DNA of 64,000 bases from Panonychus citri (taxonomy: Eukaryota; Arthropoda; Arachnida; Trombidiformes; Tetranychidae), in the NCBI RefSeq assembly GCF_014898815.1, contig NW_026515516.1, positions 1,054,001 through 1,118,000 of the forward strand, given 5' to 3'. Shown in pieces: positions 36,107 through 49,869 of this stretch. Positions within the stretch are counted from its first letter, which is position 1. Each line of letters opens with the position of its first letter. Made by a program: the position numbers and the translations under genes. The notes under the pieces are model-generated. The model searched no databases, was not told where the DNA came from, and saw only the letters and a list, made by a program, of their open reading frames with translations.

Positions 36107-36654
36107 AAGTCTCGAACCTTATTCATAAATTCATCATTTTTGAATAGATTTTTCAACACCAAACCAAGGGCACAGTCTGGTCTTGCTCTACATGGATGAC
36201 GATCATCAAATGGATCAGGATCAGTCTTCAAATAGGCTTCGGTACATTCTTCAATTATCTCCGACATTCTATGAATTTGCAAAAGAGAAGAAGAGTAAGA
36301 AAAAAAGAAAACGTGAAAATCACATTATCATAAACATAGAAAAGATAAAGGGGAGAACACATGAGTCAACCGGTAACCCGAACAGTAATTTGAATAACAA
36401 TAAGATAAATCTACCATTTAAAAACAACTAAATTAAACCATTTCTTCCCCCCAATACACAGCAATTAAATAGGTAACAAAGGTAGAAAAAAAAGATTAGA
36501 ATAGAAAATTAAACAAATAAGAAAAAAAAAGAAAGAGAAATTGTTACCTTTTAATGATACCAACCGGACTACCATTCGTATTGTTACCAAGATAATCATG
36601 TTCCCATTGTTCAAGAAGCTGATTAATAGCTGCATTACTCTCAACGAGAGTCAT
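30778..36654 (-). CDS. DCAF1: DCAF1 (VprBP / mahjong), substrate receptor of CRL4 ubiquitin ligase
   Basis: Eight exons on the minus strand give 1549 aa: 36654-36548, 36268-36118, 35905-35792, 35717-34839, 34650-34471, 34358-33850, 33742-31593, 31337-30778. All junctions keep frame. Residues 1-830 are the armadillo-like helical region (RHPCRARPDCALGLVLKNLF, EGLVTKLYDL, ECSH-like EYSHDSSRCHATMFF, SALHVIINCVCGPGN). A LisH motif follows at about 835-866 (LLQLIHQHLISKGLTKTANQ), then a Ser/Thr/Asn low-complexity linker and a WD40 propeller from about 1110. The propeller has two WDxR boxes (LWDVRS, VWDIRS), used in this family to bind DDB1. The C-terminus is a long Asp/Glu tail, as in human DCAF1 (1507 aa). 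In the family it recruits substrates to CUL4-DDB1 and acts in growth, cell cycle and cell competition. The linker is locus-specific and repeat-rich (TTG/ATT runs in DNA). The gene is complete. Confidence 0.96.
36041..36103. repeat. Long (GA)n tract in DCAF1 intron 2
   Basis: About 60 bases of uninterrupted GA on the plus strand, read as (CU)n in the transcript. It begins some 14 nt after the 5' splice site of exon 2. Length polymorphism is expected. Confidence 0.9.
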
Positions 36655-36840
36655 AATATTTGATTAATTGTCGATGAGATAAAATTAAATAATAATAATA
36701 AATTTAAACTAATTAATTAAAGGAACAATAAAAAGAAACCAACAAAAAAAATCTAAACGAATCCTAATAAACCGAAAATCTTCATGTAACAATTAGATGT
36801 TTATTCTATCACCAGGTGACGCTTATAGTCACTGAAAAAA

Positions 36841-36895
36841 GCGCGAACTTTGAATGTGTTACCATAATTGGAAGAGAAAAAGAGAAGGCGCCAAA
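36841..36895. promoter_or_regulatory. E2F-like sites upstream of DCAF1
   Basis: GCGCGAA (36841-36847; TTCGCGC on the gene strand) and GGCGCCAAA (36887-36895; TTTGGCGCC on the gene strand, an exact TTTSGCGC match) lie 187-241 bases upstream of the DCAF1 ATG. Paired E2F words fit a growth-linked gene; function is inferred. Confidence 0.45.
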
Positions 36896-37484
36896 TTCAA
36901 ATGTTTCGATTGATTGAATTTGAAAATTGAAATAATAATAAAATTAATTTCTTTTGATGAAAGAATATTTTGTTTTGCTTTAAATATTAAATTTATCGAG
37001 TTGTTTTATTCACAATAAGATTCTAATCGTTTGGTATTGTGATTAATTGTAAGAATATAAAGTTTTCTGATGAATGAAAACAAAAAAGTTGATCAATCAT
37101 TTCAATTGTTGTAGTTGTTGTGATCTTAAAATAAAATGATTGAGATCTAATTAGTTTTAGTGTTGATAGTTTATCGATTTGATTATTTGCTATGTATTTG
37201 GATATAATAAAGGTAAATGTTATTGATTGGATTCCATGAAAATTGAAAGGACATTTTATTTTATTTTCTTCCTCTTCTTCTATTAGATTTTCTCACTCAA
37301 TCAAATGGGAAAAAAAGTTTAATCGATTTACAATTGTTACATTTATGAACATTGACAATAACGGAAAGGAGAAAAAAATGAATTAACTAACTGTGATTAA
37401 GATGCAACATATCATATAATAATTGAATGATTATCAATCTTTAAGATGTGTTCAATGGTTGGATAATATTTATTTGGAATTTCA
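36896..37484. other. Gene-free stretch upstream of DCAF1
   Basis: AT-rich. No gene or repeat of note beyond the E2F-like words at its border. Confidence 0.6.
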
Positions 37485-37670
37485 ATGAATAAAAATACTT
37501 TTTTTTTCTTCATCTTCTTCATCATCAATTTAATCTCATCTTTACCAAAAACTCTACATGAGATTCCCAATGAATTGAACATTTGTCATGAATCATTACT
37601 TACATTTCATTGTTATTGGAATCAGCGAGATACAAATAACAATCAGAGAAAAACTTTTACCATCTCTTGA
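37485..37670 (+). CDS. Possible small secreted peptide (61 aa), unrecognised
   Basis: The ORF starts MNKNTFFFFIFFIINLISSL, a plausible signal peptide ending near SSLP. A short mature part has two cysteines (ICHESLLTFHCYWNQ), eight residues apart. The sequence is not a simple-repeat translation. There is no recognised family, no clear TATA box and no conserved context, so it may be chance in T-rich DNA. A disulphide-closed loop peptide is only a guess. Confidence 0.25.
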   Translation: MNKNTFFFFIFFIINLISSLPKTLHEIPNELNICHESLLTFHCYWNQRDTNNNQRKTFTIS

Positions 37671-40600
37671 TGTTTAAAATGTTCAAACTCGAATGTTGTT
37701 GTTGTTGTTGTTATTCAATCGATAAGAGATAAAACTCTGATTTTTAACAATTTTTCTTTCTCTCTTTATACTTATTCTTGTCGAACTTGTTGTCTTTTAG
37801 AACTTCATTTATTCGTTTCGATTTCTTTCTCTTATCAATTGAATCTTGAAACCATGAAATGAACTTTTCTCTCTATTCTTTCCAAACTCTTGAATCTTCA
37901 TATCTTCGTCGATCAGGTTAGTCTTAGCATTTAGAACTTTTTTTCTTCTCTTTCTCTGTCTCTTTCTCTTTCACAATAATACAATATATTAAAATACCCA
38001 TTTTGTTTTCTTTTTTTTCTTCTATCTTCCAGCATTCTTACAATTCTGGTAACGATTCTCATCATTCAATGATGCTGATGATGCTCAAAAAAGATAACCT
38101 GAAAATAGTGAAAAGAAACTAATAAAATCCAAGAAGAAGGAGAAGAAGAAGAAGAAAAAAATAAAAACAAAAAGTTCCAAGCGAAAAAAAAATATAAAAA
38201 GAAGATAAAATTTAAACCAGATTATCAGATTACAGAATTTATTATTATTTCATTTCATCGAATCCTCTTAATCTTCATTCAGATTTTTAATCTCACCATC
38301 ATCATGAGAGAAATACATATAAATAGTGAAAAGAAGAGAGATAGAAAATTGAACCAGAGATTGGAAATGAATCTGAGAATTAACGAAAAGAAAAAGAAAT
38401 GGAAAGTTTTCTATTCAACTGTACAAAAAAAAGTTCGAAAAAACAAAAGTTCTAACTCGAATGATAATAATATACATATTCGAGGTACTATTTAAAATTA
38501 GGTCAAAACTGTTGCTTTGTATTATAAACCATATGCTCAGAGTAGATGGAAAACTATTTCCATTTATAATTAAACTAATTAACAGGAAATAATTAAAATA
38601 AGTAAATTAACCTTTAGTGCTTCATTTCAAATTATCATAATTAGTTTCATGATTAAGATAAATTCAAGTTTCAATTTCAAATTGTAATTAAATATTGAGG
38701 GAAAAAAATTTCTCTTGGTATTAATATCCCTTCAAAAACAATGTATATTGTCAATTGGATCTCATTATCAACTGGAAAGAGGATAAAGTTAACTAACTGT
38801 AACTAACTGTTACCTGTATTTATGTAGACATTATCATGAATCAGTCTCTGTGATTAACTATTTACTAAAAGAATAAGAGAAAACTAAAATTCTGAATGAA
38901 GAATATAATATCTAAGGTGAACACGCAAGAGAATTGAATAATAAGAGGGAAAGAAAATTAAGTAAAGTTCTAAACATTTATCTATTATCATGGAATTCAT
39001 TTCATGTTGATTTTTAATCTTTCTCATTATAATATAATGTTCTAGTAACAATTAACTTGTTCCTCCTTTTTCTTAATTACATGATAATTAATTATATGGA
39101 ACTTGAAAAGTTAGAGTCAATTGAATGTGACACAAAGCGTTGACTTTGCTCATTTGATTGACCAGAACTTATCAATAGAATTGAATATTATCAGAATCAT
39201 TGTGATGATTTCCATCTTAATTTTCCATAATCATATGAAATGTTATCCTCACTTGAAGATAAATAAATGATGCAAAGATGAACCATGATGAAAATGACAA
39301 GGAAAGAGAGAGAGAGAGAGAGGAAAATATCTATAATATTGATGTGAATATTATCTTAGACCTTTTTTCACTCTACGAAAATTACTCCATGAAGATGATG
39401 TTGATTGCGTGATAACTTGAAACTATTCAAGTTTCATCCTCAGTATTTTATCCTCATCTTTGGTCTCTCTCTTTTCCTCTCCTCATGTCATGCTCTCTTT
39501 ATCATCTTTGAATTTTTTCTTCATACTTCATTCGTCATCTTCCTCTCTCTCTCCTCCAATTCAGTTGTTATCATTAATACGACTACTGTTACATCGATTC
39601 CATGATGAAACTTGATGTCAAAAGTTTTCTCATTCTTTTTTCTCCTCATCTTCTTTATCAATCAGTCTTATAGTGATTCATTTATCATCCTATCCAATTG
39701 GTCAGTTTTTTCCTCTTCTCTCTTCCTATTTCTCCCTCATGATCATCATCCCTATCTGTCCGAACACAGAACTACGAAAAGTGTATGAACTTCGTACCCT
39801 CTCTCTCTCTCTCTTCTTTATTTTATTTTTCATTTATTCTTTCCAGCTTTTTTACTAGTTCATAGGCACTGATGATAACGATAATGATGATGATCTCAAC
39901 AATTCAACAGAATTTCTTATCATTATCATTATCATTAGAATCATCATCTCATCCAGAACTTTTATCTTTCCCTCTACTTTTTTTTGTCTCATATATTTTT
40001 CCTCGAATCTATTTCTTGACCATCATTACACTTAAATTAGTTTCTTATACTTTCTCATATCCTTTTCCCTTTTTCTCATTCTTAATACCTGAGGCTTTGC
40101 TATTATATATTGTATTTTGTAAGGCAACTTATTTCTTGTTATTATCATTTGGTGGTAACTCTTGCACTAACTGATTATATACAATTTGCTCTGACAAATA
40201 CTGATTGATTGGATTCAAGGAAAGAACAACAACAACAACAATAACAACAACGCAACAGCAAAAAAAAAAATAACTTTCACTCCCTGAAGACAACAACATC
40301 ATCCTGATCATCATCAACCATATATAATACAACAGAGTCAACATCAAAATCTTAAGCCTTTTATCAAGTCAATAACATCTAATAATAGCTAATGAAAGCA
40401 ATTGAATGTCTTGATAATAATAACCTACAATTAGCTGATAATTATCATCTATTAATATCGTTTGGTGACAGGTAACGATAACAGGACATTAATATTATCC
40501 AGGTGAGAAAAAAGTTCAGCGATAAACTAAACAAAGCTCTAAAGTAATCACATAAGCCAAAGGGTTACCTGGTGGAGTTTAAAATGAAAAATAAGAATCA

Positions 40601-41169
40601 ATCATGATATTATATCATTTACACAATTCTGCCCATTTAAATGTTATTATCATGACAAACATATTTCTAGCTGAATTTCTTAGTAAAAGATTGAACTTGT
40701 CTTGAATTTACTCTGTAAATTATGTACAGTTTAACTAAATGGTACAGAAAAGAAAAATTTTATCTGCTGTTGTCATGATGTACATTCATGCACATGATGA
40801 AACTACACTTGAAAAATAAAATGATGAACTTGCTGTTATGATAACAATTTAATTTGCCATTGAAATGAGTTTCCGGTTCCTGGAATGCTAACAACTTCAA
40901 CTAATATAATGATATAGCCACAATCATAATAATAATAAAGTGATAATCATAATAATATAATCTACCTTGTAGATAACAACATAATCACCAATTGACTATT
41001 AGAGGTGAAAGTAAATGTATAAGATTGACAAATAATAATAATAAAACCACCACCTTATATATTGAACAAGGAAAAGTAAATTATTTCCAAAAACTGGATG
41101 GAAAATGCTAGGATAAGGAGGTTGTTTCAAAGCCCCGGAGGGTTTTTTACTCGATAAGTGGAAAGAAAC

Positions 41170-41240
<71 letters not shown>

Positions 41241-42185
41241 GGAAAAAGATTCGTGAAAATAAATTTGATAACGATACACACAAACTCGAGGAGTGGGAAT
41301 GTGTTAGTAAAGATGAAGATGAAAATGAAAATTAGAAAATAGCTTAAGCCTTGAAGGTAAAAGTAAATTCAGTTTTCTACCCCTTCTCTTCCTCTCTCTC
41401 TCTCTCTCTCTCTCACTTTAGTTTGTAAAACTTATGAGTATTAGATGGAAGATGAAATTTCTTCACCGCCCATTATCACCTAAATATCTCTTCCCTTCCC
41501 ATAAGCGTGACATGAATTCAGAAGGAATAAGAAAAAAAAAGCAAAGTAGCATCAAACTTGTAATTTCAATGAGGAAGCAAAAGTAATAGATAAAAACAAC
41601 ATTCACCCTGAACCCTTGGAACTACATCTATGAACCGATTTAATAGTAAATACATTATTTTTATTACTATCTTTTCGCCTTCTTTTTCATGTTGTTGTTA
41701 TTATTGTTGAAGTGATAATTTTACCACAAATAACAACCTAAACATGATATAAAGATATCAAAACTTACAATGTAATGAGTAATGAAGTAGGAACTTGATG
41801 AGTGAAAATTCAATTGAGAATCTCTTGTGAAAATGTTCTGATATATTTGCAACACGTATTTGATTGATTGGTAAAAATGCATATGATTAAGAAAAATTAT
41901 CTAAATCAGAAAGTAATTTTACATTAGTGAAGGAAAATTTTATGAGAGTTCATTTGTTTTGTTTAAAGTTAGTGAAACATACAAGTTTGGAACAAGAGCT
42001 ATTTCATTTAATGCGTAGAAAAAATAACCTGTTATTAGCCTGCTTATCTTCTCGTAAACTCAATTGTAATATAAATTTAAAGGGATTGAATTTAGTTTGA
42101 TTAGAGCACAATTGGTTGATTATTCACCTTTAACCTTCACTGGCTATTAAAAATGTCAATTAATTAATATTAATTATGGAATTAA
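37671..42185. other. Gene-free, microsatellite-rich stretch
   Basis: CT/GA runs near 39306-39322, 41170-41220 (with adjoining GACA repeats to 41240) and 41394-41414, and many TCA/ATG runs. ORFs here are low-complexity. An ACCTGAGGC word lies at 40088. Confidence 0.5.
41170..41240. repeat. Compound (GA)n-(GACA)n microsatellite
   Basis: GA run with one AAG interruption, followed by five GACA units. Confidence 0.9.
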
Positions 42186-42223
42186 GGGTCAAATACGGTC
42201 TTCGCTGACGCGGTATTTGACCC
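42186..42223. repeat. 11-bp inverted repeat with CpG-rich loop
   Basis: GGGTCAAATAC (42186-42196) and GTATTTGACCC (42213-42223) are perfect complements around a 16-nt loop rich in CG. It stands out from AT-rich flanks and precedes the possible retroelement remnant. Its role is unknown. Confidence 0.6.
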
Positions 42224-42352
42224 TCTTTAAATCGATTTCAGTTAGATTATCCCAACAAAGGAACGATTATTCAGGATTTACTTAACAGAGGAATGTTCAA
42301 CTATTGTTAGAGACGGTCCAGCTTACAATCACCTCCATTAGATGAAAGTGAT

Positions 42353-43640
42353 TGTCACGAATAAATTGTGACGAGCCTCGCTAATAAAAAAACTGAGACC
42401 CCTTTGATGATTAGTCAAAGAAAATCTAATCTTTTTACTTTATTCGTATTCCTTTTATACTACAATTTATCTAATATTTTGATAATTAAAGGTTAATTGG
42501 TATTAGGTTGGGGGAATTTTGGTAAGTTAATCAACATGATTAACTTTATCATTAGATGGAATTTGTCTGGAGGTGAAACCAATGATATTAGAAATCAACC
42601 CGTTCTTTAATTATTTTGTTACATGTTCTGCGGGCAAGAGATAACCGTCTCGGTTATTGCATTGTTTTGTCGTTCGTCGAATGGTTTAATCGAAGTCTTC
42701 GATTACGATGTTGAAATTTGCGTTTTTGACTTCAAAGGTTAATTCTTGCGATAACTTCTTCCAATTCTGTCTTGCATATCCCGAATACCTTTTTACTTTA
42801 AACTAGTTGACACCCATTTCAGTGTGATGCAGATGAAGAAGTCGATATAAAAAGTATGATCGAAAGTTATCGTATAATGTTGTTAGTTGTTGATGTTTAT
42901 CCTTTATTGATTGAGGGCAAGGTTTTTCGATTTTACCTGATTTTCTTGTTTCATTTTGGTTGCCCAGGTGAAGTATTCTTTCAGTGTTTTCTCCATTGAT
43001 TGGTTGGTGCAATGAAATGCCAAAGAGATAGAGAGAGAGAGATTAAGTTAATAACTTAATTACTTTGTTTTTCTCTTATCTCTATCTCCTACCTGAAAGT
43101 CACCTTGTAATTGTTATTTAAGATAGTAAAATAGAAAAATAGTAAGATAGAAAAAAATAATTAAGCAGTAATTTTCGATCAGTGAAGATCGAAGGGTTAA
43201 TCAAGAAAATTAAAGTCAATTTGAAATATTCAACTGAATTTGAATCAACTATATATAATAAGTGAAAAGTCTGTGTCCATGTTGAACAATTAAGTCAACA
43301 CTAGTTACCTCAACAATTTGGCGGCCCGTGTGAGGGTTCAATAAGAACTTTACTCTGATCAGTGATTGATTGGAAATGAAAGTGAATCAACTAATATTCT
43401 TTTTCCCTCTTTTACAAATTGTTAACAAATAAAAACCATTTTCTCGTCTTTCTCTCTGCTTAAATAAAGTAAATTGTCCGAGGAAATGAATCTCGCTATA
43501 TTACTGAAGGTAGGACGAGTTAATATTGGACATCGTCATATTAATACTATTAATTTAATAGTACTGCTTATTGTGGAAAGGGAGCAACGTTCAATCGAAG
43601 TTGTAACAAAATTTTAGCTCAATAAAGATTAATCGTCCAT
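42353..43640 (+). mobile_element. Possible LTR-retroelement remnant with PBS-like site
   Basis: At 43317-43335 the sequence TTTGGCGGCCCGTGTGAGG, directly after ...ACCTCAACA, resembles the LTR end and tRNA primer-binding region of BEL/Pao or Gypsy elements. A TATATATAATA word lies about 60 bases before it, and a TGT start near 42353 could open the LTR. The interval is GC-richer than its flanks. No gag, pol or second LTR was recognised. If real, it is a truncated 5' end. The left boundary is a guess. Confidence 0.3.
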
Positions 43641-44602
43641 GCATGTAATGATCTTGAGCATCTGTAAATAGACCGAGAATACATTTAAAGAAATTCGTTG
43701 AATGATTTAAGTTCAACTTAGTTCGCCCGTTACTTATTTTACACCATGTAAACTGTTAATATAGTAAAAATAAATTACTGTGCATTTAATTCATGTCTAA
43801 ATAGACAACTGCAAAACAAAAATAAAATTGAATTGAAGCAAACTATGAAAAAAAAATCCGAAACAATAGTACAAAGATGTGCATTATTTTATATTTTATT
43901 CAACATGAGTATGATAAAAATTCAAAGATGAATTAATCTTATAGAACAGCGAAGAAAAAAAGAGGTATGATAAAACGAGAGCAAAGTTTAGTTATTGTTA
44001 GGATTTTTTTCTTCCAAATAGTCTAGAACGAAAATATAATAATTTATAATAATAACATAAGCAAACAAACAAAGATGAGTCGGAAGATGAAGGAAAATAG
44101 AAATGATCAGTTTGAATTTTCTCTTATTTCTATCATCATAATTCTTTAACCATTTTTTCTTGATCACAATGAAAACAATTTAAATACTACTAAAATTTTC
44201 CTTTCTTAAAAATATTACTAATCACAAGAATCACTTGAGTTTTTCAATGAATCTTTGAGCATTCAAAAGATATCATGAGAGAAACAACTAAAACTCGTGT
44301 ATATGATAAACCCCCATACATGATAAGTTTTATTCCTATTATCCATCAAAATGAGGATATTCAATACGGAATCATGTTCATGTTGTTCTTGTTGTTGTTT
44401 ATGTATAATGGCCTTTTTTAGTAACCTTTTTGTTTGTTTGTGTCTCTTTTTTGTTCATGATTGTTCAGGGTAACATAATCATTAGCCAATTTCTACTGAA
44501 CCATCTCAACATCATTTGTTCATGATGATTTTTTCTTCCCATTTTCCAGCTCCCCACAACTTTCACTTTTTTTCACATGAATCGAATTGTTTATTTTTAT
44601 TT

Positions 44603-44633
<31 letters not shown>

Positions 44634-47600
44634 TCATTGAGCTCATAATGATGATAATGCTACTTTGAACAATCCAAGCAGATTCAATGATGAGATAAAC
44701 CTAATATTGGGACAATTGGAGGAAGATGAAGGTGGTAAAAAAGAGTAAATCACTTTGACAGAAAAAGAAGGAAGTTGAAAGGAGAAAAGTTTTCATTTCC
44801 ATTCAATCGTTCAGAGCTTTCTCATTTTTCTTACTCTTTTTTTCAAATAGTAAAGAAGAATGAGAAAGAAAAAAAATATAATAATAATAATGAATTGATG
44901 GCGATCATCATCATCGTCATGACCATTCAAGTTTGTAAGTGAAAAAAGTGGATTCACTCGGTGATAATAACTTATTGTTATCATTTTCTATTGATCGTAA
45001 ATTTGGAAGAAATTTTTTATTTCCTCTCAGGTACTTACTTAGAATCTTTTTTGTTCATGATGATGATGCTCCATTTGTATGAGAAGAAAAAAAGTAAACG
45101 TATAATCAGGATAACTATTATCTGGTTATTTGCATACACTCTTGGAGGGTAGATGAGGCTATGGAGTGTAAAGATAACATATACAGATTTTCATTATCTT
45201 TTTTCTCTCTATTATCATAATTTTATCGTTTCAAACTCTGAATCTCATTGAAAATTGTGTGAATGTTGTATGGTCAGTTTAATGGTTTGTCCAAGAAAAC
45301 AGGAAGATGATTAAGTTTATTTTTCACTTGATTTTTTCCAACTAAATCTATTGTTACAATGGAAATTTTTTTCTCCTTTAAATTTTCATAATCATCTAAA
45401 TCCCTGTAGATTTTAAATGATTTTCATTCTCTGTATAATATCACTGAAAATAATACTTTTTGACTTTAGTATGACGCCTTGATAATGTGCGATGATGATG
45501 ACCTTTAACCATTATGATTCTCATCACCATGAATGCAAATATAATTCACTTTTTGACCTTCTCATTGATTGTATTATATTATTCATGGTGAAAATGGGAG
45601 TAAAAAGAAAGGCTAAAATGATGATAGTATAGCAATAGAATATCCTTGTGAGTGAGAAAGATAAAAAAGAGAGTAGAATATCAAAAGATAATGATGCGGA
45701 TAAAAGTTCTTGTGACTGGAGACGAAGAAGAAGAAGAAGATGATGATGATGATGATAGAATACTCTGAATAAACACCAATCTATTGATAAAGTCAGGGAG
45801 TAAGAAATCAGTCGAAAAGTTTTCTTATCTCATTTCGATGGACAAGAAAAAGTAACGAGAAGATTTTTTTGAGAAATCTAATATTTCATGATTGGGCGTG
45901 AGGTGAAACGAATATTTCAAAATCAGAAGAAATGATGAGTCAGTGAGTAGAGTGGAAAAAAGAGCCTCCACCCTTTAAAAGTATAACATGATGAAAGATG
46001 ATGATGATGATGATGATGAGAAAGAGGAGAGGGAAATATTATATGAAGAAGGATATTCAAGCTAAGAGGTTTATAATTCGGTGAGAAAACTTTATCTATG
46101 CCAATGAACAGGATTCTCGATAAATGAACTCAATCAAACATTTGACAATCTTTTCAGCATCTTGATGATAATCCTTGTCACTTTTTCTTCTTTTTCTCCT
46201 CTCTTTAATATTCATCTTTTCCAGTTTAATTCTTTGAATTAATACACTCCATTATCAGTTGATATAGATAATATACTCACAATAATCTCTCACTATTGGT
46301 ATGATAAAAAGTTGCAATTCTCAGAAATAAGGCTACTTTTAATATATTTACTTCGACCTTTATATTATCGTATCATTTTCTTGATAAGAATCATCATCTT
46401 CACCATTGCATAAATGGATACACAATTCAGTGAGAGAAAAAAAAACGATTCCATTGTAAAGAAATCAGCTCAATAGCTACAAGGAATATGAAATTTGGAA
46501 AAGATCACGAATAAGTAAAAGAGGTTAATATTATCTTATTATAAAATCGGACGTTAGTCTTGATGGAAATACTCAAATTGGACAAAAGAAATTGACTTTT
46601 CTTAATATTCTACAATTTTGAATATCATAATAATCTTGACCATTAGACAATTGGATATCGTTTAAACGTCGATCAGTTTTTAGATTGATGATTTAAGCAC
46701 AATGAAAAACCGTTGACAAAAAACTCATTGGAAACTTGATAAAAAAACTCCCTGTATACCAATTGAATTGTGCACGATAATTATCATAATGATGTTGGAA
46801 TACAATAGACAATCAGAAAGAGAAAAAACAATTATCTTGATTTATTAGAAGCAAAATTAATCAAGATTAACAAAATCTCATCATCAGCATCATAAACTAA
46901 ATCAATAATAGTATTCATCATCATCATTATCATCATTATCATTCATAATATCACAATCGTCAGAATTGAGTTTGTGCCTTTTTAAAAATCATTTTCAGTT
47001 TATTGATTGATTTAAATGTAACAAAAAAAAAGTAAATTGTTTATCCAATTTTTTGGTTTTATCAATGAAAAATTTGTACAATTTGTATCGATATAAAAAA
47101 CTTCAAAGAAAAATTTTAATGAAAATAATAATGACTTGGTTAATAATATGATTTGATTTTCACTTCCCTATTGAATAAATCAATGATATCTTTATGATGT
47201 AGTGATGATATGGTCAATAATAATGATGATAATAATGATAATGTTAATGATGATTATATTATTTAATGATATTATTTGATGATGTATGAATTGTTATGAT
47301 AATGATAATGAATGAGTTTATATATTGTAACTATTATAAAATGGTTGGAAAAGGATAACAATGAATATGGATTTGGGGTGAAAGGCTTACATTTACATTA
47401 TCATAACTCATTTAACCTCGAAATCGTTTGAACCAATGGTGCAAGTGAACTTGATGGTTTGTTATTGTGAAACATTATGAGAATGATAAAATATCATCAT
47501 CGAAGAGAGAGAGAGAGAGAGATAATAATCGTCATCTTCACCGATCAAGATTATCAAGTAATATTTCAACTCAACTATCCTTGATGATTTAACCAGATAA

Positions 47601-47929
47601 TTATTAATAGTTTGATATCTTGATATCTTTGGATATTATTGTTGTTGAACAAATGAAATTGATAGGTGAGAGTTGATGAGTGAGGTTTTCAAGTTGATTA
47701 TCATCAATATGATTATTATCTTTTCCTGATAATCATTCTTGTTCTCATTTCTCATGATTCATCATAAAACTGTCACCAAGGATAATTTTTTTCTCTGTTG
47801 AAATTTACTAAAAAGAAATTTGAATTCTGATTATTATTCTGACTCTGTTTTCATGTCTTTTATGTCATTTGATACTTTTCATGTTTTTCATGATGATGAT
47901 GACAATGAAATCCACTCTTGTCTGAACAC

Positions 47930-47982
<53 letters not shown>

Positions 47983-49783
47983 AAGAAAGGAAGAAGGGAA
48001 AAAGTGAGCAGATTAACTTAATCCTTTCTTTGTGAATTCCTCTGACATTTCAAGCTTATAATCCTGTGGATTTCATTTGATTTGCATTTGTAAAATTGAT
48101 ACCATTGTTTTTGTTTATCTCTTACATTTCAAACCTTTAGTTTTTTTGGTGTTTGTTTGCTAGAAAGCAATGTTGACACTTATCACTTTACCACCATTGG
48201 ATTATTTCCGTTTCCTATCAAACCCTATTTACTTAATCCATCAAAAGTTAGTTATTACAGGTATCAAACTAGGAAGCCAATAATTAGATTAAATTGTAGA
48301 TAAACTGTAAGAGTAAACAGTGACCTCTCATCATTCAAGATTAATCCCTATCCCTTATTCATAGTCTTGGTTTTATGACTTTTTTTTCAGCATCCAAAAT
48401 TATCAGAATCATCATTTAATCACATATGAGAAAATTTCAAAACTCCCAATTATTAACACACTCATATTCAGCTCTAGTTGCCTGAAATGAAATTCTCAAT
48501 TTATTATTACCATGAAAATAACATTAATACTCATTTAGGAGTAAATATTAGTCAAAAACAGACATAATATGTTATGTTTAGGTACAAGATTCATTTCGAT
48601 GAGGATGAAGTAGGAAAAGTTAAGGTTAAGTTGATGAAAACAAGATAATGAGAGAGAGAGAGAGAGTGAGTGAGAAATTGTGAATAAGATGAAAGCTACT
48701 GTTAAATATGAATGTAGAGAAGATGATAAACATGATAAAATCATGAGAGAGAAAAATTTTAACGAATGCAAAAAAAGTTGAAGAAAAAAAATCTCCTGTG
48801 GTTAAGTTAGAATAGAAAACTGAATTGTGAATTAATAGTTTCGAATTCATTGAATCGAAAATGAATATTGCACAAGAACTTAAAGAAGAACAGAATTTTT
48901 TTCTCAATATAATTTAATATCTTTCTTGAATATTGTATGCAAACATTGAAAATCTAAAATTTGATTGTGAAAAAAACTTTATAATCCTTTGGGTAATCTG
49001 ACCACTGACCCTCCCACCTTTCACCTATTGATGAGTTAATGTTCCTTTCGGATAAAATTCTGAGTAAAATGCAAAATAAACATACGAAATAAATCCTATT
49101 AATATCACTATTGATAAGAAGGGGAAAAGTTGAAATGATTTTATTTCTCAGTTATTTTCATGATCAAATCTCATAATCATCAATTTTTGGATACAAATTT
49201 CACCCTGTAATCCAGCATTCTTATTTCTTCTCATAAATTCAGCAGAAAATGAAACTCAAATTAGACTGAAGTTTCCGCGTCTGTTTCCCTAATACTTTAA
49301 AATATTGTATTTACCTCCCATTGGTTGCATGTTATTAAATCCATTGCTTTATTACATTATTGATCCAATCAGAGGAGAATTCAAGGGAGAAAGAATGAGT
49401 GAGAGAGAGAGTGAAATTTTTTCATCATCGTCATCATCATGTATCTGCAAATCTAATGTTGAAATAAACGTTACTCCCAATAACTCAAATCGTCTCACAC
49501 TGTGTCTTCAGTTGAGAATGTGAAAACCCCACCATTACTGCCTTATCCAAGTTAATACTATTATGAATGAATATACAATTTCAAGAGTAAAGAAGAAGGA
49601 AAAAAATCTTTCAAATCTAGTCTAGAATCATATCCAGTTTACTATAACATTTATCTTCATTTTGATTCTTCAAATAAACAAACATTTAGCTTCAAACTTT
49701 CATGATCATTATCCTCATCATGATCTCTGTAAATAACATCTGAAAAAAACATTTAGAACTTTCATAGAAAGAGAAAGAGAAGA

Positions 49784-49810
49784 AGAAGAAGAAGAAGAAG
49801 AAGAAGAAGA

Positions 49811-49866
<56 letters not shown>
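49784..49866. repeat. Compound (AAG)n-(GA)n microsatellite
   Basis: Ten or so AAG units merge into a GA run of more than 50 bases, a strongly purine-biased strand able to form triplex DNA. Confidence 0.9.
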
Positions 49867-49869
<3 letters not shown>

